Shown here: in pieces, positions 21,641 to 33,003 of the stretch
Position numbering within the stretch: the first letter of the stretch is position 1
How the letters are laid out: each line of letters starts with the position of its first letter
Assembly (NCBI RefSeq): GCF_003945595.2
Contig: NW_024104376.1
Location: forward strand, 2,790,001 to 2,854,000
DNA: 64,000 nucleotides
Direction: 5' to 3'
Source: Pipra filicauda
Lineage: Eukaryota > Chordata > Aves > Passeriformes > Pipridae
Made by a program: the position numbers and the translations under genes
The notes under the pieces: generated by a model
Database searches by the model: none
Told to the model about the DNA's origin: nothing
What the model saw: only the letters and a program-made list of their open reading frames with translations

Positions 21641-23164
21641 AGCTTGTGCCTCTTTGCTTTTCCTAAGGCTATGCCTGTGACCCTGACAGGGTTCTTCTCC
21701 CAGTACCACTGAGCAAACATTCTCATACTGTATTTTGCAATGAGTGAGACAGGGATGAGCTGGGCCTGCAGGATGTGTGTGGGTTGTGGCTCTATCACTC
21801 CCCACAGCAATGGAGAGAGTGGGAGACAGTCTTGCTGCACTACAGCTGACCCCTCATGCAGGACATGGCTGAAGGGGCCAGATAGATAAAGTAGGGCAAT
21901 GTGTGACATTTGGAGTCCTGACGTGGGAGAGGAGGGTGAAGTGGGACCTGGAAGGATGGACACTTCTGTCCCTCACTGACCAAGGGTCTTGGCTGGTCTG
22001 AGGAGTTACTCATGGTCTCTTTTACACGTGGCATTGTCTGTCTGCTGTGAGGTGTCCTTCCTACCCAGGGCAAAGCAGACCACAAACTCCAAAGGCTCCT
22101 CCACCACAGCTCAGTTCATCTAATCCCTGCTGATGGTTACAGATGAATCCCCAGCAGTTTCATCCTGCAGGATACTGTGTCCTCTGTTCCAGAGGGAGTC
22201 ACAGGGTTCAGTATATCACTGGTGAAGGTGCAATGATAAGAAATCTGGATGATTTGTCCCCTCTAGTGATGGTCTGTCCATTCAGACAGTGACACAACAT
22301 GTTTGTGCTGGTGAGGCCTTTAGTTGGAAAATCAACAAGCATAGCCACCATCATGGAGAGGGGAAGGTGATATATCCATCTTTTAGCAGTGCCTAAAGTT
22401 AGGGTGTGGGCCAATTTTCATAATTTTTGTTTGATTTTTATTTTGTCTTTTCTAAATTCTTTTTGAGCAATGAAATAGCTCATGATTCCGGAAGAAGAAA
22501 TTCTTCTACCTTGAATATTTAACCTGAAATATTAAAATAATCTTCTGGTTTAGCCTCTCTAGACCTCAGGCAAAAATGGTTTTCATTTGGTACCCAGCTA
22601 ATTAGCTTGCTGAGAGATGTTAATAATTAAGCTAATAATTACTACACCTTTGCAATGGATCTTGAGGTAACTTTAATGCAGGTAATTTAAAGATAAAAAA
22701 AATTATTTCTGCATTTTTTTAAGTAGAATAAAATTATTTTTATATTTATATTCTATCTCTGTTTCAGATTATAAATATGAACCAAAACACATGAAAGTTC
22801 CATAACTATTGACCAGAAAGGAAAATTGCCATGCTTCAGTATGGCTCACAGAGAAGGTTGAGAAAATGATTTCATTTCTTAGTAAGGTCTTTTTTGAGTT
22901 ATACTGCTCCTTCAGTTGGGAACAAAGCACAGACAACTTCATTCACAGTTTATCCTCTTCTCCCCAAGTAGCATTTAGCCATTAGTGGCCAGCAGTTTTG
23001 GGATGTGCAGAATTGGCAAAATAAAATACAAAAATTAATTCTGTTAAAAGTACAGAAATAGTGAAACCCAAACTTCAACATATGCAGTTTTGCTCTTCAT
23101 CATCACTTTCTTCACTCAGAGCTGCACACACTTTTAATGGGCCAGCAGAACCTTGGAACAACCC

Positions 23165-23265
23165 CTTTTTGCAGATGGGGACATTGGAGCAGAGTCATCA
23201 AGTTACTTCCCTAAACTTCACTGTGACCTGTCACGTGTGGATGGCAGAGCTGGGCACCAAGGGAA
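23165..23265 (+). repeat. MIR-like ancient SINE relic
   Basis: The order 'GCAGATGGGGACATTGG ... AGTTACTTCCCTAAAC ... GTGACCTGTCAC ... GGCAGAGCTGGGC' matches the conserved-core pattern of MIR/CORE-type SINEs (thinning of a 'cagatgaggaaactgaggc...aagtgacttgcccaaggtcac...ggcagagccggg' scheme). Highly diverged; ends are approximate. Confidence 0.5.
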
Positions 23266-25894
23266 CACCATTTATGAGAGTTCATGTCTCGCCCTTTCAA
23301 GCAACTGCAAGCAAAATGCAGAAGTAAATGACTTTGCTCTGTTTTGGAGCTGAGGGACATTCTTTCCCATCCCACCACTCTGGGGTTACTGCACCGATGT
23401 GATTTATACAGTAATTAAATCTGCAGAATATAGTTAGGTGCCTAAATGCTTTTTAAAAGATGAGTCCTTGAGGCCCAACATTCCAAGGCACTGACTCCCA
23501 CTGGTACCCACACAGGCCAGTGGAGCATTGGCGCTTTAGCCACAGCATGGCCTTGAGCCAGAGCGCTCAGTGCCGTGTGGGAGAAAGCCCAGAAAGGCCT
23601 CTCTCATTGCACAGCAAGCTATTTCCTGCTAATTTGTACAACTTTGAAGCAGGAACACAGCAGGGGATGGTCTATCCCCTTGCTGAATAGCACCCTGAAA
23701 ATTATTGTTGCAGGTAGGTACAGGGAGACTGACAAGTGAAATGCTATTTTCTTAGGCCAGTCGGTGCCAGCTCACTGATTACTTGCTGTATTTGATCTGA
23801 CGTCTATTTGGAGTGACTCATTCCCTGCAGCCCCAGGAAAATGTGCTCTCTATAAGCATTTTAGAGGCTCTGTTGCTCAGTGTTAAGAAACAGAAGGAAA
23901 TTCCTTCCAAATGTGTTTCACCAAAACGGTGAGCTAAATTTTCTGAAGACATCAAGCCTGTTAGGAAAAGGTCCATTGCAAAACAAGGCATACCTATATG
24001 ACCATGAGAGAAGAGGAATTTAGTTTTCAAGCAAAGGCTGCAAAATGGCTAAACCATGTTGTAGTTAAAAAGTAACATTTATCTGTATATGACAGGGAGA
24101 AACGGATTTCATGCTGGCTCATTAGCACCCTGTCTTGCTCCCCACCTTTTTCCTTCAAAGAATTAAGTGGAAAATTTTCTTGCCTTTAAAACCAGAGGTG
24201 TGTGCTATGGTGACATTTTTGCCCGTATTGTGTTACTTTATACTTACCCATGTAGGACCTGGCATCCTGTGACAGGAGCTGAGGTGGTGTGTGGATGGGC
24301 TCCCCGCTCAGGTGCCAGAAAGAACATGACACATCGTAAAAAGGATCCAGATGAACTGGGGGAGCTGAGCTCCCAAATACCACTCACATGTGGTCTTGAT
24401 GGATCAGGGTTGAACAAGGTAACAGAGCAAACACCTGAAAGCCAAACTGGCCTAATGAATGCTCCATATTATTCAAAACAGAGGTGATTATATTTTAATG
24501 TTAAAAAATGTGCATTATTTAAACTTAATTAGGCAAATGGCTTAACTTTAGATTTGCAGTGGAGTGAGGCAAAGTAGAATTATAGCTTCCTTTTACCTTT
24601 CTTTGGACCGGAGCAGCGCTGAGTTCAAACCTGTAAAAGCATATGTCAGCGAAGACTCCGGGTGAACATTTTTTTGTCCAGGTACATGGGGAGCAGGGAG
24701 GAGCTGGTGGAGTTACTTGGACCAAACATACTCACTAAGCCCATTTCTGTTTTCAGGTGTTGCTGACTGAGGTAAAAATTGGTACAGGTATGCGACAACT
24801 TAGCAAGTTTTTAAATAGCCCAGGATGCTGCAATGGGGCAGGGCCTCTTCCAGCACCCCCAATATTTTCCTGTGCCATCGCGACTTCCTGTGCTTCCTAT
24901 CTCCCATTCACTTCAGTTCCTTTAAGGCATTGCCTTTCCCAGTCTAGCACAGAGGCAGTGGACTAGGCAGTGGTTAGACCAAGAAGGGTGGATCAAAGAT
25001 TTAGCGAGATAGGAGATTTAACAAGTTTCACCTCTACTGACCTCATTCCCAACTAGATTCTTTCCTCTGGAGCCAAGGCTCCATGCAGGGCAGCTTCTTC
25101 TGCTGCTGGTCACCTTCTTACAGATAATCTGACCTTTTCTTTCTGCAATACTGATAACATAAAAAAAAAGTTATAGATTGGACAGCAAACCGCTTTTCTT
25201 GAATGTTTAGAGGTATCCTACAAAAATGGGACCAGGGCAGTTTTGGGGAGGGTGGACAGCCAAGGGGCTGCTGCTGCTGAGGTATGGTGCCCACTCCTTC
25301 CCAGGACAGGTGGACATGGCTTCCCCAGCACTGTCACTGCAGACCTGATGGGGGATCTCATCACGTGTACTCCTTGAGCCATGCAAATGGAGAGGATTTC
25401 GGCTAAGCTCCCCAACAGCACAAGCTGACCAGAAATAATTTTAGTATTCTGCAGGTTAAATCAGAGTTCCTTTCTTCCTTCTTTGTGTGTCGTGTTCTGA
25501 TCAGTGCTCCTTTGTCTTGGCAGGCAATTGCTGTTCCTAATTTGTATAATAAAATCTGTTGTCTCCTTGGACCAGAAGTTTTTCTCTGAACTACATAGAC
25601 ACCACTTGTTACTGAAATGTGTGACATTCATTTTGTGTGTTTGTTCTCAGGAAATGAAATGAGCAGATTTTTCATTTTGTTCCTGTGGTTTTGCTAAGCC
25701 AGCAGGCCATATTTTATCAGTACCAGACTTGTAAGCATCCACTCTTTTGAAAAATTTGAACAGAATTCCTGCTTTCCTCAGTGTAAATACAGGGGGAAAG
25801 CAGCAGGAACTGTGACTCTATATTTTATAATGTCTCATTCTTCCTATACAATGAGTTGCATCAAAGCAGTCCTGAGAAGGGGGCAGTGTGATTA

Positions 25895-25990
25895 CACACA
25901 TTTTTACAGGTGGGACAGCTGAGGCATGGCTTAGTGGTAAAGCTGGAATAGAGTTGAGATGCTGGGACTCCAAAAGTTCAGTTTGTCATG
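25895..25990 (+). repeat. MIR-like ancient SINE relic (weak)
   Basis: 'TTTTTACAGGTGGGACAGCTGAGGCATGG' followed by a 'GGAATAGAGTTGAGATGCTGGG' stretch resembles the 'ttacagatgaggaaactgaggca ... ctgggatt' pattern of MIR-type elements. The match is loose and the middle part is missing. Confidence 0.35.
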
Positions 25991-28900
25991 TCACACAGCC
26001 TCCCTCACAGTGCTTGCATTAACAGGGTCTGACAACCCCTTGAACACTGCTGAGTTTATCCTTGTAACACACTCATGAAGTACTTTGTTTATGCAGGTGG
26101 GCTACTGAAGCAAGTATGTGTGCATGTACTTTAGGAGCAGAGAGAAAGAGGGAGAAACATATTGCAAACCCTGATCTAATGGGAATAAGAAAACTTGATT
26201 AATTTTAAACATTCACCTTCTTGCTCTGCTCAGTTTGGCCCAAAATGTTCTAGTCTTAGTATGCCTATTATTGACTTGAGGCCCTGGTCTTCAGTGAAAT
26301 GTGTAGTTGCTCTTACTTGGGACTCCCAGGTAGAGCCCAACAGCAACCTCTGCCCAAGGCTGAACATGGGCTCAGAAGGTCTCAGCATACCAAGTTCTAC
26401 AGAGCTGTGTCATTCTTCCCCAGTGCTGATGGGCCTCTTTTCTGGGGACAGGGGTCCTGCCATGTCCTGAATCCTCCTCAATAAAATTTTAGCCATGCAA
26501 TCCTGGTGGCTCCCCAAAATAGTCCTCATTTTGTACTTTGGCCAATGAAGCAGCTGTCTTGGGGAAGGACTGCTCCAGAGAGTGGAAAACACAACAAACT
26601 TGCAGTGGAGAGTAAGTGTGAGAAAACCTTTGCTGGTGTCAAGGGGCTGGCCCAAAACTTTGTACGCCTTTATTATCTTCCTGGGGCAAAGAGGTCAGAA
26701 ACCACCACTGAAATAGCAAAATACCTCAAGAACACTATGCAGAAGGGTCTCCTCTTTAAATTTGTTGCTAGAGTAAGGGAAGGGCACATGAAGCTATGGA
26801 TTTATATTTGTAAGGATCCAGTAATCTCAGGGCTTTAAGAAGCTGATAAGGGAATGTGGTTGCTGCATGCAGGGAGTGAGTGAGAGAGCAAGCAGATCTG
26901 CAGTCTGGCTTCTGAACTTGTTTCACTTCTGCAAGCATCCTCTCCCCTCACGCAGAACCTGATTATGAAAAGTTCGTATGGCTGCAGCAAATTTTAGCCT
27001 ATAAATATATTAATTCTTTTTTTGTGCACTTTGTGCATCATTGCAGTGCTTCAAATGTTGTCTCAATATGTTGTTAATTACTGAATCATTGAGAACATAC
27101 AGGAAGAAGTAAGTGGGCTGAGAAACAGTTTTGGTTTTGTAATGCTTGACTTGAGTCTGTGCAGTATTTAACTTCCAGTCTATGAAGCATATAGGTTATA
27201 ATAATGTTTGACATGGATGTCTAATCTGTTCATCTAGCTAGAATGGATCCTATTTCCCTTCTGCATTTGTCTTCATCTGTTCAAAACTATGGGAAGATTT
27301 CTGTCAAAAATGAAGAGAAGGTTTCTCTTTTCAGAAAGGGTCAAAATAGAATATCAATTTATATATTCTAAGGTCAAAAGTACAAGAACAAACGCAGAGT
27401 TATCATAATTTTGACAGCTATGTTATCTTTCTAGTAAGAAAAAAATTCTCAGAGAATTTTCTCTATTCCTTTCACAGAATATATTAGAAATTAGGATACT
27501 AATGGGTTTTTAAAAAATATTACAGTCTCTCTTTTTTATGTTAATATGTCAAACTACTTTGAGCAAAAACAAAAAAGTAGAAACAATGAGAAATTAATGT
27601 ATTAGAATTTGATTTTTAATTCTGAGTACTGCAATATTTCTAAAATGTAGGCGTACAAGTGTACAGGTTACAATCTATCTCCATATTTATGCTTGGGGAT
27701 GTGAAAAAGAGAATGTAATAAGTGATGTTGGCAACAAAAAAGAGTGGGAGATGAAAAATTGTCAAAAGGCTGGTCATCAGCTATCCTTCAAAATGTCTTT
27801 ATAATGAAAAATATGCTACTCTATTCTGTGATTTACACTTTTCAAATTATCTTGGAATGAAAAAGTGCTGTCAAAATATGTGAAATAGAAATACATTTTT
27901 TCAAACAATTTTATTGCTTAGAGTCTTACCCCAAAATACCCAATAATCAATATTTGTCTAATCTTTAAAAGCTTCTCTTATTTATGTGGCTTCTGGTTAT
28001 ATTTTTCATATTTTTATGAGGTTCAATCAACAGAGAGGTAAGGTTCACAGGTTCACTGGCTGAACTGCCTCTCTGCAGGGACAGTTACCCAGAGAGATTC
28101 CAGCTGAGCTCATACAAGGAATAAAGGAGAATTTGTCTTGGCTTTAATCTGGACTGAGCTCCCTGGAATGTCAAATTGGAACTGGCTGCAAAATGGAGAC
28201 AAATTTTCATTTTAAAATTGGCAAGATAAAACTTGTCACCATTTCCCTCCTCCCTTGCCCTCAAATTTCAGCAGTGGTAATATGAACAGAGGTGTTGTCA
28301 AGCTGAGTAAATGTATTTAGAGACTTACTACAAATGTAGTCCTGGCTGTTTGCTTTTAAAGAGTGGAAAGACAGATTTATACACAAACTTCAAAAGACCC
28401 GAAAACTGCTCCTCTTTTTGTGGGTAAGAGCAGATGCCAACAATCAGCTCTAGTACTTAAGTTAATGCCAACTTTGGACAGCTGCAATTTATACAATTAT
28501 TCCTTTATACTTCCTAATGCTGGAGAGATTATTGCTTTCTTATAAAAAAGTGATTTTTTTCCCCCTCATTTTAAAGGTACAGCTCAATGCAAACACAGAA
28601 TAGGGTTGCAGAGGCTTTCAAACCATCAACCAGGGATAATGAAGTGACCCACTTAAACAGGGGCATCTTTCCTGAAAGACAGGTAGGAAGTCTTAGCACT
28701 GACCTGACTGCACATGCTAAAGAGGTTACCACTGCTTTAGCAGTTAGACCAAGGTTAAGAGCTTTTGTAAATCATATTCTAGAAGTAGACGCTATTTCTC
28801 ACAGATCCTGTTTCGCAAAGCCTGTTCCCCTTGGTCCCTTATCACCCAGATGAAAGTGATCTCAAGTTGTCCATTATTGTGATACTCTGCCAAAGCCACA

Positions 28901-29035
28901 CTAAAGCTGCACAGACCTTAATGCAAGAGTAGGATGTGAAATGGGGATGGTCCAGATGCATTGTAAGGTTTAGCAAAAGGAATAGAAGAGTTAGAACATC
29001 TGAACTCTATTTTCCAATTGATTGTGACCTCTAAT

Positions 29036-29250
29036 ATCATAGAACTGTAGAATCATAAAATGACCCAGGTTGGAAGGGACCTCTGAAATCACCAAGTCCA
29101 ATCACACTGCCGTGGTTACTAGACCATGGCACTAAGTGCCACATCCAGTCTCATCTTAAAAACCTCTAGGGATGGAGAATCCACCACTTCCCTGGGCAGC
29201 CCATTCCAATGTCTGATTACCCTCTCTGTAAAGGTCTTTGATAGGACATT
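29036..29250 (-). mobile_element. CR1 LINE, antisense 3' fragment
   Basis: Reverse-strand CR1: its 3' tail (ATCATAGAACTGTAGAATCA region) is at the left, followed by the complement of GGTTGGAAGGGACCTCTGAAA-type 3' UTR sequence and then the ORF2 C-terminus, read as [19 protein letters not shown] and LDVALSAMV. In CR1 this is the very end of the ORF2 protein. Similarity is lost at about 29250, so only ~215 bp remain, a usual 5'-truncated insertion. The stop and preceding residues are at about 29119-29125. Confidence 0.88.
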
Positions 29251-32200
29251 TTGGGGTTTTGGGCTCTGTTCTGGAAACTTTTCATGTGAACTCAGCAAAA
29301 GTAAAGTCCTCACTGGGCTAATTAGAATCTTCTGGGACACAGACTATAATTTCTAATTAGTGTCAGTGGAACTGCTACATAAAAACTGAGGTTACAGGCT
29401 ATTTTCAAGAGGTTCTTCATATCAAGGAAAATTATTTTTTTTTTTAGGGCCAAATAGAATGAATGCCAGTGCCTAGTAATCAAAGAAAGATTCTTGACTG
29501 AAATATCAAATATCCAAATACAGCAGATATAACTATGATGATTTGAAAGAAAACCTTCCTTTATAGGATTGTACTGGGAAACCAGTGACTCCCAAAATCA
29601 ACTTAGTTCACAAATGCAGCAGTACAGGATCAATTACCCACCTGAACTTATTTTCTTCATTTGGGGCTTTAAACATTAATCCACGAAAAACTCAAAGTGC
29701 AGTGCCAGAATTACACTCAATTCTGACCTCTGAATGACGAATTATGAGTTCAGTGACAGCTGTTCAGCTGTTTTTCCTTCTTCAGATAAGCTCAGCTGGA
29801 TCTGTCAGAACATTAGTGAGCAAATCAGTGGTCAATGGACAAGAATTAACAGAAACACTCTTTTTTTTCTGTCTCTTGGAGCTACAATGGGGTCTTACAG
29901 GCTGAAAATAAAGAACAGCATCAAATTCTTGTTTTCATCTCTACAGATTATAGAAGCAACCTTAAATGTATCTCTGGAGGTGTCAGAATGGTGCTATTTT
30001 TACATAATTGTTTGAAAGTAGCAGCGAAAATGTAGATAATTCATATTTATTTTACTTTTCTATAAATGGCAGATAAGAAGGATGGCCTCAAGAACTTTGT
30101 TTGGAAAGGAAAAGCAAAAGTCTGAGGTTGGAGTTTCTTTTTTTTTGCAGTTTTAGGGTGCATCTGTACTGAGGTGTCTGGGATACGAACTCCTTGGCTC
30201 AGGATTAAACAAATGGGTTCAAATCCTAACTGCAAGTTAGCTAAATCTGTATGAAGATGTCACATGATTTAATTTACTTTGCTGACATTCCTTTGCATGC
30301 TGGCAGACTGCAGGTTTCTGCTACCAATTTTTCCCAGTTTCTTGCTAGGTCATATAAAATAAGCTTGGTGTCTGCCCTGGACTGCTTCTTACCATCAAAG
30401 GCTCACATCCCCACTCTTCATCCGTGAGGTCTGGGAGTCCACAGAAAGGTGACATCACTGATCCTCACATTCTGAAACTCCAGAAAAACATGGGAGGTGC
30501 CACAAACCATGTTTTTGAAAATGGAGGAAACTTTAAAATAAGAGAACCTATTATACTTTCTTCACCACATTTTTTCAAACCTCTGTAGTTTATTCACATC
30601 AAAGTATTCACCTTTGCTCTGCAACCATGAGAGTGCAACCTTTTGCCTTCTTTTCTTTCCAGATGAGAGCTAAAATTTGTTCTTTATTCATTTGTACCCA
30701 AGAAGGTTCAGTTTTAGAGTGAAAATTTACCTTTCCTTGTCAGAATCTGGTTCTACCAGTTGTGGCCTATGGCAACAACTTATTTAGCACTTCTTATTTA
30801 ATTTATGAAGTTTAAAATAGAGTTTTCCAAAGCCTTCCACTGAAGGTGTTTATTTTTTTTGTTTCTGTTTCTCTTTTTGTCAATTTCTACATACGTAGTT
30901 TGCTTCCTTTTTTTTTTTTTTTCCCAAGATGAAGCAAATACCTTTTCTCCTTGGTCTTGCTGTGTTTTCTCTATTACAAAATTTCTTGCCAGCATCTCAG
31001 GTTGGGAAGATGGTATTATAACCCTGATCAATAACTGAAGTCGCTGTGTCTGTTTCCTTTAGCTTTCCTCATTCATCATCTGAAGAATGATGACATTTTT
31101 TGTGTTATTTGGTAGACACTCTTCTGAAAGCTTTGTTAAAAATTGCACATTTCTTTTAACTTTGAATAAAACTCTGGCACTACAGACATTCTGGATGAAT
31201 CACAGTGGAAATTAAAGTGGAATTTTGTTCATCTGTGTCTTGTTTGAGCCTTTCAGACATTGCTAAATTTCTTGGACAAGAGGTTGTTACTGTATTCGTT
31301 ATGATATCAGCAAGGGTAGTTTTCTGGGATGAGGAAGTAATTCACAATTCAGACCACCAAATCTCTGCCCCTTACATATTACTGTTTCCACATAAACCAC
31401 AGTATATTTTTGAAAGTCCTTTTTTCATACTGACTCACCATCTTATGCTTCTTTATGCAATTACAATGCAAAGGACAAAGATTGGGAGTTTCCTTTTTCC
31501 TTCGCTGACAACCCTAGACCAAGGACACATTCAATGACACAATGAGATAATAAATTCAAAACTGCATAAAGAACATATCTCTTCATGCAGCTTGTAATTT
31601 ATGCTGGAACTCACAACTTCACCATGGCATAGAGGCCAGAAATAGGTGGATAGGTCACAATAGGGATCGAAACTATATAAAGATAATAAAATACAGTGAT
31701 ACACAATTGTAAAAGCTAACATTTTGGAACACATTTAGCTTTGTTTTTCCCTCCTGCATTTCAGCCAATCAAACACTATTCGAGATTAGGGGACACCAGA
31801 GGTTGGAGGTATATTAAAAAACATCTGCCAAGTCTGGGATGCCTTTTGCCTTCTGAAACATGGGATACTGTCTCCTAACAGAAGCTGAATTAATAAACTT
31901 CAGCACATGGATTTCTTTTTTCCCATTCTGATATGAAGAAAATAACTGCAGACATTTGTATGTTTGAAAAAATGCATGCATATGGTCCTGGAAAATTTAC
32001 TTTATTAATTTATTTTTGAACCTTAGAAGCTTGTATTTGGAGCCCAAGCACTAAAGTGGAGGGAAGATGGACAACTTATCACAAAGCAGCAAAGGAAGTA
32101 AGTTCACTTAATGACACTGCTGGCTGTTTAATTATGCAAAGAAATTATCTTCTCCACTTCACTGTTTTTAAAAATGAGCTTGCTACATTCAGATTTTAAG

Positions 32201-32940
32201 TGGCATATTCATAAATTTAGGTTTAATGCCACCGTACAGAGGCTTTCCCAGATAATTCAAAAGCTTATTTTCTTGAAGCCATAGAGACTGTCATTCTGAC
32301 TAGACAAACTCTATGTTCTGTGCGTAATATCAGAGATGGATGATGTTGTATGAGAGTGCTCTGAAACTTTGGGGAGGTCTGTGTGGGTATCTGATTGTGG
32401 CTTTTGATTCTTTCCCTTTTTATACACTGGTACCTGAGGTTTAAGTGCAGCAATGTCATCTAACACCTTCTTCCTGCTGTGTTGAAACTAATACAGCATA
32501 ATTACCTCAACTTCAATAGTCACAGTAGTTCATACTGCCTGAATGTGCTAAGGTAAAATTCAAGGCAATTCCTTGAAAAACTAAGCTGAGCACTTTTCAT
32601 TTGTTTGAGGTTTCATATCTCTCTAATTTAGTTATCTATTAATTCTACAAAGATCACAGCATGATGACGATTAAAAGTCTGAATTGCCCCACTCATCTTG
32701 ATTAAAATTTCTCTGTCAGACACAGGAAGAAGTTGTTGCTCACCACTTCAGAGTGGGCAGCATTGCATCAGTGAAGTGACTCTCCTAGTGGGACCCTTTG
32801 AGATGAAAACAATGGGACACTACTGGCCTTGGAAAGGCATGGGAAAGTACACATAATATTTAGCATCTGGAGGAGGAAGAACTTACTCAAACATAAATAT
32901 TTTTTTCAGCACCCTGTTGTAAATGTTCACCATAGTGCAC

Positions 32941-33003
32941 AGGGATTTACTTGCTCAACTTCCATCAAATATATATTAATGGAAGTTGTGTAGATAAATC
33001 CCT
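32941..33003. other. miRNA-precursor-like inverted repeat (63 nt)
   Basis: Near-perfect stem-loop: outer arms AGGGATTTA (32941-32949) and TAAATCCCT (32995-33003) pair over 9 bp; inner arms CAACTTCCAT (32956-32965) and ATGGAAGTTG (32979-32988) pair over 10 bp; the six positions between give four pairs (two G-U) and two mismatches. The 13-nt loop contains the self-complementary AATATATATT. Length and shape resemble a pre-miRNA, but I do not recognise the arms as a known miRNA. A small palindromic transposon relic is the main alternative. Confidence 0.55.

Larger units (their letters stand above)
18738..29035. other. No gene seen; ~10.3 kb of noncoding DNA
   Basis: No frame reads as a known protein. 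Minor features inside are listed separately: a degenerate tRNA-like stretch (20148-20225), a small tandem duplication (21589-21640), and two MIR-like relics (23165-23265, 25895-25990). The interval 22560-22700 carries several ATTA/TAATTA cores and may be a conserved noncoding element. Confidence 0.55.
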
